Source: Alphaproteobacteria bacterium
Lineage (GTDB): Bacteria; Pseudomonadota; Alphaproteobacteria; JACZXZ01
Direction: 5' to 3'
Assembly: GCA_035625915.1 (NCBI GenBank)
Contig: DASPOR010000010.1
Coordinates: 1 to 36,084, forward strand
DNA: 36,084 bases
Part shown: positions 16,531-24,864 of the stretch, piece by piece
Position numbering within the stretch: position 1 is the stretch's first letter
Layout of the letters: the number at the start of each line of letters is the position of its first letter
Program-made: the position numbers and the translations under genes
The notes under the pieces: model-generated
What the model was told of the DNA's origin: nothing
Seen by the model: only the letters and a program-made list of their open reading frames with translations
The model's database searches: none

Positions 16531-17046
16531 ATGCACTTCATTCGTGGAACAAAGACCGGATTCCTCTTCGCCCTCGCCATCCTTGCAGCGCTGGCGTGCG
16601 TCTCGCCGGTCGAGGCGCAGGAGGTTTGCGGTGTGGGTCTCGAGGCCGAGGGACCGCAGGACGAGGCCCTTCGGCAGTTCGCGCTGGCGCATCGGATCGG
16701 GCACCCCGATGCCTTCATCGCGATCGTCGACACAATCTATCGCACGGGGCGGCTCCCGGATTGCTACCTCACGAAACGCGTGGCGGCGTCGGATGGCTGG
16801 CGCGAGGGGGACGACCTTTGGGCGGCAGCCCCCGGCGATGCCATTGGCGGCGATCGCTTCGGCAATCGCGAGGGTCGCCTGCCGCCCGAATATAACGGCC
16901 GCTATCGGGAAGCCGATCTCGACTACGCCGGCGGCCACCGCGGTGCCCATCGGCTTGTCTTCGTCGAGGGGAGCCGAGGCGACTGGCTCGTCTGGGTGAC
17001 GACCGACCACTATCGTCACGTGTATAAGGTGCCGTCGCCGCATTGA
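16531..17046 (+). CDS. Secreted barnase-family ribonuclease
   Basis: A 171-aa protein: signal peptide (about 1-30, SPVEAQ at the probable cleavage site), a roughly 30-residue linker, then a complete barnase-type guanyl-preferring RNase domain (about 60-168). Recognisable blocks are GRLPDCYLTK, GDAIGGDRFGNREGRLP, YREADLDYAGGHRGAHR and TTDHY. By alignment with barnase these give Lys82 (Lys27), Glu127 (Glu73), Arg137 and Arg141 (Arg83/87) and His160 (His102), so every catalytic residue is present. Cys33 and Cys78 could form a disulfide. It starts 17 nt after mcd's stop with only a weak ribosome-binding site. No barstar-like gene is visible nearby. It likely cleaves RNA outside the cytoplasm; its role in this operon is unknown. 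Confidence 0.9.
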   Translation: MHFIRGTKTGFLFALAILAALACVSPVEAQEVCGVGLEAEGPQDEALRQFALAHRIGHPDAFIAIVDTIYRTGRLPDCYLTKRVAASDGWREGDDLWAAAPGDAIGGDRFGNREGRLPPEYNGRYREADLDYAGGHRGAHRLVFVEGSRGDWLVWVTTDHYRHVYKVPSPH

Positions 17047-17113
17047 GCGCTCGAGTGTCCCACGCGGTGCCTTGAATGTGGGCATCGCCCCCAAGGCGCG
17101 CTATATCAAGACC

Positions 17114-17317
17114 GTGGAAACCTTCTTTACCTACCTCATATTCGCTGCGATGGCGGCCGTGGTCGTCGTTCTCCTCGTCGGCGTGGGCTCGATGTTCCGG
17201 GGTGGCGACTTCAACCGCAAATACTCGAACAAGCTAATGCGCTTGAGGATCCTATTGCAGGCTCTCGCACTCATCCTCTTCGCGATCTTCATGCTCTTCA
17301 TCCGAAACCACGGTTGA
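17114..17317 (+). CDS. Twin-transmembrane small membrane protein
   Basis: A 67-aa protein with two hydrophobic helices (about 2-26 and 47-64) flanking a short polar loop, GGDFNRKYSNKLMRLR. That loop and overall shape match the 'twin transmembrane protein' (HIG1-like) family often encoded just before PduO-type adenosyltransferases in alphaproteobacteria. The function is unknown. The start is uncertain. GTG 17114 gives METFFTYL, as in relatives, but with a weak ribosome-binding site. TTG 17072 in the same frame would add 14 residues. It lies 10 nt before the adenosyltransferase gene, so the two are almost certainly cotranscribed. Confidence 0.8.
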   Translation: METFFTYLIFAAMAAVVVVLLVGVGSMFRGGDFNRKYSNKLMRLRILLQALALILFAIFMLFIRNHG

Positions 17318-17327
17318 GCGGTGGGCA

Positions 17328-17891
17328 ATGGTCAAGCTGACGCGTATCTACACCAGGGGTGGCGACAGGGGTGAAACCTCTCTTGGCGACGGCGCGCGCG
17401 TGCCAAAGCATGCCCTTCGGGTTGCGGCATACGGCACCGTCGACGAGGCGAACAGCGTCATCGGACTCGCCCGCCTCCATACCAAAGACGAAGCGGATGC
17501 GATGCTGGCGCGGGTTCAGAACGACCTTTTCGATCTCGGCGCCGATCTCTGCACCCCCTCGGGTGGTACGCGAGAGGCGAAGGCGCTGCGGATCGTCGAT
17601 GCGCAGATCGAGCGGCTGGAGCGTGAAATCGACGAAATGAACGAGGCGCTGAAACCGCTCGATTCATTCATATTGCCGGGTGGCTCACCCGCCGCCGCCT
17701 ATCTTCACCTCGCCCGCACCGTCATGCGCCGGGCGGAGCGGCTGACGGCCGAACTCGCAATCCTCGAGACGATCAACCCCGCGGCCCTTCGCTACGCAAA
17801 CCGCCTCTCGGACCACCTTTTCGTTCTGGCGCGCTATCTCAACGACAAGGGGAAAAAGGACGTGCTGTGGGTGCCGGGTGGAAATCGCTGA
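17328..17891 (+). CDS. PduO-type cob(I)alamin adenosyltransferase
   Basis: A 187-aa cytosolic enzyme that transfers the adenosyl group of ATP to cob(I)alamin, making adenosylcobalamin. N-terminal YTRGGDRGETSLGDG (8-22) is the ATP-binding signature. RTVMRRAERL and NRLSDHLFVLARYLN are the family's C-terminal conserved helices. Length is typical for single-domain PduO proteins. Encoded in the same plus-strand run as ccr and mcd and close to ecm, it most simply supplies the cofactor for ethylmalonyl-CoA mutase; that link is inferred from position. Confidence 0.94.
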   Translation: MVKLTRIYTRGGDRGETSLGDGARVPKHALRVAAYGTVDEANSVIGLARLHTKDEADAMLARVQNDLFDLGADLCTPSGGTREAKALRIVDAQIERLEREIDEMNEALKPLDSFILPGGSPAAAYLHLARTVMRRAERLTAELAILETINPAALRYANRLSDHLFVLARYLNDKGKKDVLWVPGGNR

Positions 17892-17948
17892 CGGGTTGAG
17901 CTAGGCGCGAGCGAGCAGGAGGCCCGACCTTTCCGCACCGGGGCATAA

Positions 17949-17977
17949 TTGACAAGCCTTATTCGCGGGCATAGTGT
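17949..17977 (+). promoter_or_regulatory. Candidate upstream promoter of etfBA
   Basis: TTGACA (17949-17954), a 17-nt spacer, then TAGTGT (17972-17977). The -35 is perfect and the -10 poor (3 of 6). It is one of two perfect TTGACA hexamers in the 243-nt gap before etfB. A weak stem ACGG/CCGT followed by six Ts (about 17992-18022) lies between them and could attenuate this promoter. Confidence 0.3.
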
Positions 17978-18056
17978 GCAGTTGCGAAAAGACGGTTTTT
18001 GGGCGGATTCAGGCCGTTTTTTGCGTCGTTGCCTTATTGGGGCGCGGGTCGGTTGC

Positions 18057-18085
18057 TTGACAGTCGGACAACCGCCTCCTAAACA
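18057..18085 (+). promoter_or_regulatory. Candidate proximal promoter of etfBA
   Basis: TTGACA (18057-18062), exactly 17 nt, then TAAACA (18080-18085), about 50 nt before the etfB ATG. The perfect -35, correct spacing and position favour it as the etfB promoter, though the -10 matches only 3 of 6. Confidence 0.45.
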
Positions 18086-18134
18086 AGCGGGCTCGTAATC
18101 AGGCAGACCTCAATTCCATTCCGTAGGACGTGCC

Positions 18135-18883
18135 ATGAAGGTTCTGGTCCCGGTCAAGCGGGTCATCGACTTTAACGTCAAGATTCGCGTCAAGGCCGAC
18201 CACTCGGGCGTCGAGACGGCGAACGTGAAAATGTCGATGAACCCGTTCGACGAAATCGGTGTGGAAGAAGCGCTCCGCCTCAAGGAGGCCGGCAAGGCGA
18301 CGGAGGTGGTTGCCGTTTCGATCGGCCCCACCCAGTCCCAGGAGACGATTCGCACCGCCCTTGCCATGGGTGCGGACCGAGGTATTCACGTCGAAACCGA
18401 TCAGGAGGTCCAACCGCTTGCGGTCGCGAAACTCCTGAAGGCGGTGGTGGCCAAGGAAAACCCGGGCCTCGTCATTCTCGGCAAGCAGGCGATCGACGAC
18501 GACTGCAACCAGACAGGGCAGATGCTTGCGGCCCTGCTCGGCTGGCCGCAAGGTACGTTCGCCTCGAAGCTCACGATAAAGGACGGCCAGATGGAAGTGA
18601 CGCGCGAGGTCGACGGCGGGCTCGAGACGGTCCTCCTCAAGCTTCCGGCCATCGTGACCACGGACCTGCGCCTCAATGAGCCGCGCTATGCCTCGCTTCC
18701 CAACATCATGAAGGCGAAAAAGAAGCCGATCGATAAGGCTACACCCGCCGATCTCGGCGTCGACATCGCGCCGCGCCTCGTCGTGCTCAAGGTCGACGAG
18801 CCGCCCAAACGCAAGGGTGGGGTCAAGGTCAAGGACGTGGCCGAACTCGTTGCCAAGCTAAAGACCGAAGCGAAGGTGATTTG

Positions 18884-18884
<1 letters not shown>
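18135..18884 (+). CDS. etfB: Electron transfer flavoprotein beta subunit
   Basis: A 249-aa ETF small subunit that binds AMP and, with EtfA, carries electrons from acyl-CoA dehydrogenases to ETF:quinone oxidoreductase. Typical segments are [19 protein letters not shown] at the start, [40 protein letters not shown], and [19 protein letters not shown]. The stop overlaps the etfA start in TGATG, so translation is coupled. Its position just beyond the EMC operon makes methylsuccinyl-CoA dehydrogenase a natural donor, but housekeeping beta-oxidation enzymes also use ETF. Confidence 0.96.
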
Positions 18885-19816
<932 letters not shown>

Positions 19817-19831
19817 CGATGAGCGATTGCC

Positions 19832-19845
19832 GGGCTTGCAAGCCC
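19832..19845. promoter_or_regulatory. 14-bp perfect palindrome before hbd
   Basis: GGGCTTGCAAGCCC is a perfect palindrome with a TTGCAAG core like that of the ecm-ccr direct repeats. It lies between the etfA stop and the hbd ribosome-binding site. It could be an operator or a small cruciform or hairpin; the function is inferred. Confidence 0.35.
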
Positions 19846-19868
19846 ACGAGCAAGTAGGAGAAAAAGCG

Positions 19869-20744
19869 TTGGAGATACAAAAAATCGGTGTCATTGGCGC
19901 CGGGCAGATGGGCAACGGCATTGCTCATGTCTGTGCGCTGTCCGGTTTCGCGGTCCGCCTCGGCGACGTGAGCCAGGAGGCCGTCGACAAGGCAATGCAG
20001 GTCATGGATCGCAATATGCATCGCCAAGTCGCGCGCGGCGTCATCACCGAGGATCAGAAGAAGACGGCCCTTGCTCGCGTCAAGACCGGGGTGGGGATCG
20101 CTCAATTCGGTGACTGCGATCTCGTGATCGAGTCCGCGACCGAGAACGTGGGTATCAAGGGCGAGATCCTCAAGTCGGTATGCCCTGTTCTCAAGAAAGA
20201 CGCCATCCTCGCGTCCAATACCTCCTCGATCTCGATCACTCGTCTCGCCTCGCTGACCGATCGCCCGGACAGGTTCATGGGCATGCATTTCATGAACCCG
20301 GTCCCTGTGATGGAGCTTGTCGAACTCATCCGTGGCCTCGCGACGGCCGAGGAGACTTTCAAGACCATCCGAGAGCTTGCGGTCAAGCTTGGCAAGACGC
20401 CGGCCAACGCCGAGGACTTTCCCGCCTTCATCGTGAACCGCATCCTGCTGCCCATGATCAACGAGGCGGTCTATGCGCTCTATGAAGGGGTCGGCTCGGT
20501 CGAGGCGATCGATGTCGGCTTGCGCCTCGGTGCCCATCATCCCATGGGGCCGCTCGAACTCGCCGATTTCATTGGCCTCGACACCTGCCTCGCGGTCATG
20601 CACGTCCTTTACGAGGGCCTTTCCGACAGCAAGTACCGGCCGTGTCCGCTCCTCGTGAAATACGTCGAGGCGGGCTGGCTCGGTCGCAAGACCGGGCGCG
20701 GCTTCTACGACTATGGAGGCGAAAAGCCGGTTCCAACCCGCTGA
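19869..20744 (+). CDS. hbd: 3-hydroxybutyryl-CoA dehydrogenase
   Basis: A 291-aa 3-hydroxyacyl-CoA dehydrogenase that interconverts acetoacetyl-CoA and 3-hydroxybutyryl-CoA. The NAD(P)-binding GxGxxG is IGVIGAGQMGNGIAHV, right at the N-terminus. Also seen are ASNTSSISIT, FMGMHFMNPVPVMELVELI with the catalytic-type His, NRILLPMINEAVYALYEG, and the C-terminal YDYGG. The start is TTG 19869, preceded by TAGGAG at 8 nt; this gives the usual length. The longer frame to 19827 would add 14 non-homologous residues and include the palindrome. Context (EMC genes, ETF) fits the acetoacetyl-CoA branch feeding crotonyl-CoA; the cofactor preference is not readable. Confidence 0.93.
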   Translation: MEIQKIGVIGAGQMGNGIAHVCALSGFAVRLGDVSQEAVDKAMQVMDRNMHRQVARGVITEDQKKTALARVKTGVGIAQFGDCDLVIESATENVGIKGEILKSVCPVLKKDAILASNTSSISITRLASLTDRPDRFMGMHFMNPVPVMELVELIRGLATAEETFKTIRELAVKLGKTPANAEDFPAFIVNRILLPMINEAVYALYEGVGSVEAIDVGLRLGAHHPMGPLELADFIGLDTCLAVMHVLYEGLSDSKYRPCPLLVKYVEAGWLGRKTGRGFYDYGGEKPVPTR

Positions 20745-20784
20745 GGTTACCGCCGAAGACGCCATTCAGGCGGCGGCAGGGCGC

Positions 20785-20798
20785 GGGATTGTAATCCC
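20785..20798. promoter_or_regulatory. Short dyad in the hbd-korA gap
   Basis: GGGATT-GT-AATCCC is a perfect 6-bp dyad with a 2-nt centre, 40 nt after the hbd stop. The loop is too small for a good terminator, so it may be a protein-binding site. Nearby CCGG-rich repeats (20829-20872) may also form secondary structure. Significance is uncertain. Confidence 0.2.
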
Positions 20799-20889
20799 CC
20801 AGTGCTCATCCTTAAATTGGAGTATCGGGCCGCTCCGGCCGGGCATAGACTTGCCGGCCGAGTCCGGCCCCAAGAAGGCAGGTAAACAC

Positions 20890-22770
20890 ATGGAAGGAAA
20901 CGCTCTTCGGGTCGAACGGCCCGAGCCGCATCGGCGCGAGACCCTCGAGTCCGTGGTCGTGCGCATCGCCGGCGACTCGGGCGACGGCATTCAGCTCACC
21001 GGCAGCCAGTTTGCGCAGACAACCGCGTTTGCCGGGAACGATCTCGCGACCTTTCCCGATTTTCCCGCTGAGATTCGCGCACCCGTCGGCACCACGTTCG
21101 GCGTGTCGTCCTTTCAGATCAATTTCGGTGCGCGGGTCATTCGCACCTCGGGCGATGCGCCCGACGTCCTCGTGGCGCTCAATCCGGCGGCTCTCAAGGT
21201 GAATTTGCGCGATCTCAAGCCGGCGGGAATCCTGATCGTCAATACCGGCGCCTTCAACGAGCGCAATTACGCGAAGGCCGGCTTCAAGGGCGATCCGCTC
21301 AAGGACGGCAGCCTCGAAGGCTTCCGCACGATCGAACTCGACATCTCGCGCTTCACGCTCGAATCGGTGAAGGGGCTCGGCCTCTCCCAAAAGGAAGCGC
21401 TGCGCTGCAAGAATATGTGGGCGCTCGGCCTCCTCTTCTGGATGTATGGTCGCGATCGACAGACAACGGTCGACTGGCTCAAGCGCCGCTTCCAGAAGGA
21501 GTCGGCCCTCGCGAACGCCAACGTCGCCGCACTGAACGCGGGCCACGCCTTCGGCGAAACGGCGGAATTGCCGGTCGCACTTCCGGTCTTCAGCGTGCCG
21601 CCCGCGCATCTCGAGCCGGGGCTTTACCGCACGGTCACGGGAACGGAAGCGCTCGCCTGGGGCCTTCTGACCGGGGGCCAGCTCGCGGGCCTGCCGCTCG
21701 TCCTTTGCTCCTACCCGATCACGCCGGCCTCGGCACTCCTTCATACGCTTGCGGCCCTGAAGCAATTCGGCGTCGTGACGTTCCAAGCCGAGGATGAGAT
21801 CGCCGCAATCGGGGCCGCGATCGGCGCCTCCTACGCAGGGGCCATGGGCATTACGTCGAGTTCCGGGCCGGGTGTTGCACTCAAGACCGAAGCACTCGGC
21901 CTTGCGATCGCCGCGGAGCTGCCGCTCATCCTCATCAATTCGCAACGCGCCGGACCCTCGACCGGCATGCCGACCAAGACCGAGCAATCGGATCTCTACC
22001 AAGCGGTCTACGGGCGCAACGCGGATTCCCCGCTCGCGGTACTCGCAGCACGCTCTTCGTCCGACTGCTTCGAGGTCGCAATCGAGGCCGTGCGGATCGC
22101 GAGCAAATACATGACGCCGGTCATTCTGCTGACCGACGGTTATCTCGCAAATGCGGCCGAGCCCTGGAAAATTCCCGACGTTACCGCGCTCAAGCCTTTC
22201 AAGGTCGAATATCGCACGGACCCCGAGGGCTTCCATCCCTTCATGCGCGATCCAACGACGCTTGCGCGCCCGTGGGTACGACCGGGTACGCCGGGGCTCG
22301 AGCATCGAATCGGCGGCATCGAACGCGATTACGAGAGCGGCAATATTTCCTACGATCCCGAGAACCATCAGCGCATGACCGATGCGCGCGCGGCCAAGAT
22401 CAACGGCATCGCCAAGGATATCCCACTGCAGAGGACCGAAGACGGGTCGACCTCGGGCCGGCTTGCCGTCGTCGGTTGGGGCTCGACCTTCGGGCCGATC
22501 GGGCGCGCCATCGACAACCTGCGCCGAACCGGCCATTCGGTGTCGCATATCCACCTGCGCCATATCTGGCCGCTTCCCGCGAACCTTGGCGATCTCCTCA
22601 AGGGATTCGAGCGCATCCTGGTTCCGGAGATGAACAACGGCCAGCTTCTAACCGTGATACGCGACCGTTACCTCGTTCCCGCCGACGGGCTCAACAAGGT
22701 GACGGGACGGCCCTTCAAAATCGCCGAGATCGAGGCGGCCGCATTGGCGCGCCTGGAGGCACAACGATGA
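20890..22770 (+). CDS. korA: 2-oxoacid:ferredoxin oxidoreductase, fused gamma-alpha subunit (KorA-like)
   Basis: A 626-aa protein that joins the gamma domain (about 20-200, RIAGDSGDGIQLTGSQFA) to the alpha domain (about 235-620). The latter has CSYPITPASALLHTLAALK (near 273), QAEDEIAAIGAAIGASYAG and SGPGVALKTEALGLAI. It pairs with KorB to oxidise a 2-oxoacid, most likely 2-oxoglutarate, to the acyl-CoA while reducing ferredoxin. The substrate is inferred from the fused-subunit layout. The ATG at 20890 follows AAGAAGGCAGG; the longer frame from 20713 overlaps hbd and is not needed. The 145-nt gap after hbd may hold its own promoter. The korB start overlaps its stop (ATGA). Confidence 0.92.
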   Translation: MEGNALRVERPEPHRRETLESVVVRIAGDSGDGIQLTGSQFAQTTAFAGNDLATFPDFPAEIRAPVGTTFGVSSFQINFGARVIRTSGDAPDVLVALNPAALKVNLRDLKPAGILIVNTGAFNERNYAKAGFKGDPLKDGSLEGFRTIELDISRFTLESVKGLGLSQKEALRCKNMWALGLLFWMYGRDRQTTVDWLKRRFQKESALANANVAALNAGHAFGETAELPVALPVFSVPPAHLEPGLYRTVTGTEALAWGLLTGGQLAGLPLVLCSYPITPASALLHTLAALKQFGVVTFQAEDEIAAIGAAIGASYAGAMGITSSSGPGVALKTEALGLAIAAELPLILINSQRAGPSTGMPTKTEQSDLYQAVYGRNADSPLAVLAARSSSDCFEVAIEAVRIASKYMTPVILLTDGYLANAAEPWKIPDVTALKPFKVEYRTDPEGFHPFMRDPTTLARPWVRPGTPGLEHRIGGIERDYESGNISYDPENHQRMTDARAAKINGIAKDIPLQRTEDGSTSGRLAVVGWGSTFGPIGRAIDNLRRTGHSVSHIHLRHIWPLPANLGDLLKGFERILVPEMNNGQLLTVIRDRYLVPADGLNKVTGRPFKIAEIEAAALARLEAQR

Positions 22771-23798
22771 ACATCGCAACCCCACCCGAAAAACTCGCGG
22801 CGAAGGACTATGCGTCCGATCAGGAGGTACGTTGGTGCCCCGGCTGCGGCGACTATGCGATCCTGAAGGCGGTCACCAAGACGCTGGCCGATATAGGTGC
22901 CAGGCGTGAGAATACCGTGTTCGTATCGGGTATTGGCTGCGCCGCGCGCTTTCCCTATTACATTGCAAGCTATGGGTTTCACACCATTCACGGACGGGCA
23001 CCGGCAATCGCGACCGGCGTCAAGCTCGCCAACCCCGAACTGGACGTCTGGGTGATTGGCGGCGACGGCGATATGCTGTCGATCGGCGGCAATCACACGC
23101 TCCACGTGCTGCGACGGAACGTCGATTTGCAGATACTGCTCTTCAATAACGCGATCTACGGCCTGACCAAGGGCCAATACTCCCCGACTTCGCGACCGGG
23201 GACGAAGTCGCCCTCGACCCCCATGGGCTCGGTCGATAATCCGGTCTCGGCGACGCAATTTGCGCTCGGTGCCGGTGGGCGGTTCGTCGCACGCTCGGTC
23301 GACACCCTGCAAAGTCACTTGCCGGGTGTGCTCAGGCGCGCCCACGACCATCGCGGTGCGAGCTTCGTGGAAATCTTCCAGAACTGCATCGTCTACAACG
23401 ACGGGGTCTATGCGGACTTCACCGAGAAGGACATCGCGGCCGACACCCAACTCCTCCTCGAGCACGGCAAGCCCATGGTTTTCGGCAAGGCTAGAGACAA
23501 GGGCATTCGCATCAGGCCGGGCACGCTCGATCTCGAAGTCGTGCGACTGGGCGAGGGCGGTGTCGCGGAGGCGGACCTTCTTGTCCATGACGAGACAAAC
23601 CGCACCATGGCCTTCCTTCTTTCGCACATGGAGCCACCTAAATTCCCGATGGCCTTGGGCGTCCTCTACTGCGGTCCCGGAGAGGCTTATGAGGCGCAGG
23701 TGCGGGCCCAAATCGAGGAGGCACGCAAACGCCAAGGGGCTGTCGCCGATATCAATGCGCTACTTCGTCGAGGGTCGACCTGGAACGTGGGCGCCTGA
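22767..23798 (+). CDS. korB: 2-oxoacid:ferredoxin oxidoreductase, beta subunit (KorB-like)
   Basis: A 343-aa thiamine-diphosphate and [4Fe-4S] subunit. Cluster cysteines are Cys24 and Cys27 (WCPGCGDYA), Cys58 (SGIGCAAR) and Cys207 (FQNCIVYND). The ThDP/Mg motif runs from GDGDMLSIGGNH (99-110) to NN (127-128). GLTKGQYSPTS is also typical of KorB/PorB. Ribosome-binding site GGAGG precedes the ATG, which overlaps the korA stop. No ferredoxin gene lies beside it, so the electron acceptor is encoded elsewhere. The frame upstream of 22767 is korA read in another frame. Confidence 0.94.
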   Translation: MNIATPPEKLAAKDYASDQEVRWCPGCGDYAILKAVTKTLADIGARRENTVFVSGIGCAARFPYYIASYGFHTIHGRAPAIATGVKLANPELDVWVIGGDGDMLSIGGNHTLHVLRRNVDLQILLFNNAIYGLTKGQYSPTSRPGTKSPSTPMGSVDNPVSATQFALGAGGRFVARSVDTLQSHLPGVLRRAHDHRGASFVEIFQNCIVYNDGVYADFTEKDIAADTQLLLEHGKPMVFGKARDKGIRIRPGTLDLEVVRLGEGGVAEADLLVHDETNRTMAFLLSHMEPPKFPMALGVLYCGPGEAYEAQVRAQIEEARKRQGAVADINALLRRGSTWNVGA

Positions 23799-23872
23799 AC
23801 CGGCGGAAACATCCCCGTGGTCTGCGTCCTTTCGTCACGGGAGACAACCTCTTGTGACTGCGCTGAGCCTGA

Positions 23873-24000
23873 TCGTTCGTTCTCTTAAACGTCATGGCCG
23901 GGCGGGCCGAAGGCCGAGACTTGGCCATCCGCGTCTTTCAGCGATAGGACATCCATACGAATGGAGAAGTCCGAAACTATTTGTCGGACACAACGAACGA
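23873..24000. repeat. Composite element with 9-bp inverted ends downstream of korB
   Basis: A 128-bp stretch in the 289-nt gap between convergent korB and the tlpA-like gene. Its ends are TCGTTCGTT (23873-23881) and AACGAACGA (23992-24000). Inside are a dyad beginning ATGGCCGGGC and ending GGCCAT, and a perfect 6-bp hairpin GTCCGA/TCGGAC (23969-23974 / 23984-23989). No reading frame is evident. It looks like a MITE- or REP-like intergenic element, but I see only one copy here, so its mobility is inferred. Confidence 0.45.
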
Positions 24001-24010
24001 CTGTGCCTTG

Positions 24011-24069
24011 AATCCGAAATTCGCTCCCGGTCCGGCTCCCTCGTGTGGCGAATTTCGGATTAGCGACAC
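24011..24069. repeat. Dispersed palindromic element, copy B
   Basis: AATCCGAAATTCGC (24011-24024) and GCGAATTTCGGATT (24048-24061) are perfect 14-bp inverted arms with starts 37 bp apart, as in copy C at 11180-11231. The right part (24040-24069) matches 3095-3124 at 27 of 30 positions, linking all three sites. It may act as a terminator between korB and the opposing tlpA-like gene. Confidence 0.7.
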
Positions 24070-24087
24070 GATGCCGACGCGGTCGAT

Positions 24088-24786
24088 TTAGCCTGCATCT
24101 CGCGTCGGCGAGGGCGGCATGCCGGTTGTCGTCTGCTTCTGGTTTGCGTCCTGATCCCTGCCTTCGCCGATCGCATGTTGGATCAGTTTGACGGCGGCGA
24201 CGGAATCCCAGAGCGCACCACCGACCAGGACACCGCGAGACAGTCCGTCGCGCCCGATGAGGAAGCTCGTCGGCACGCCACGCCCACTCCAGGCGCGAAA
24301 CGATTCGCCCTTGGGGTCGAGGTAAATGCCGAGATGATCGAGTCCATTCCGCGCGAAGTAAGGCTCGACCGCGTCCTTGCCCTGGCGGTCGAGGGCGATA
24401 TCGACGACAGTGAAATCCTTGCCCCCGAACCTCGCCTGCAGCCTGTCGAGGGATGGCATTTCCCGCACGCACGGTGCGCACCAAGTCGCCCAAAAATTGA
24501 CCAGCACGACCTGGCCCTTGAAGTCGGCAAGCGAAAGGGTCTTCCCGGTTCCATCCGAAAAAGTTATTGGTGGCACTGGCTTAGGCGAGGCGAAATAGAT
24601 AAAGTCGCCCATCTCGCCCACGAGCGCTGGTTTTGTCTCGTCGGCGAAGGCGGCTTTGGGGCCGAGGCCGTCGAGCCACGCCAGCGCGAGAAATGCGGCG
24701 GGGACGGCAGCAAGCGCCATCAGGCCGGCGAAGAGCAATGCCTTCGGGCGCCAAATTGGGGGGATGGCTTTGCGATCTATCTTCAT
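24088..24786 (-). CDS. TlpA/ResA-like membrane-anchored thioredoxin
   Basis: A 232-aa periplasmic thiol-disulfide reductase. An N-terminal membrane anchor (about 16-37) is followed by a thioredoxin fold with WCAPC (Cys103, Cys106) in [18 protein letters not shown], and the cis-Pro segment [13 protein letters not shown]. Such proteins reduce apocytochrome c or other exported cysteines. The Gln/Thr/Pro-rich last 20 residues are variable. ATG 24786 is used; a GTG two codons earlier is equally weak for ribosome binding. It is divergent from argH, with 78 nt between starts. This arrangement is common next to argH-lysA in alphaproteobacteria. Confidence 0.9.
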   Translation of the reverse strand: MKIDRKAIPPIWRPKALLFAGLMALAAVPAAFLALAWLDGLGPKAAFADETKPALVGEMGDFIYFASPKPVPPITFSDGTGKTLSLADFKGQVVLVNFWATWCAPCVREMPSLDRLQARFGGKDFTVVDIALDRQGKDAVEPYFARNGLDHLGIYLDPKGESFRAWSGRGVPTSFLIGRDGLSRGVLVGGALWDSVAAVKLIQHAIGEGRDQDANQKQTTTGMPPSPTRDAG

Positions 24787-24864
24787 GAGCACGTACCGGC
24801 TGTCGTTGTGTTACATAAAACGGCCGTCAACGCCAGGCTCCATAAACGGATTGGCACTAAGGCC

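Noticed and set aside
20812..22563. 583-residue minus-strand open frame opposite korA
   Set aside because: Its sequence is Arg/Gly/Asp-rich and matches no family, and it is an antisense shadow of a well-recognised gene in GC-rich DNA.
24175..24864. Upstream extension of the argH frame
   Set aside because: It overlaps the tlpA-like gene antisense and has no homology to lyases; the ATG at 24865 is the first start outside that gene.
24793..24864. Divergent promoters between tlpA-like gene and argH
   Set aside because: TTGACG is present on the minus strand, but no -10 lies at a workable distance.
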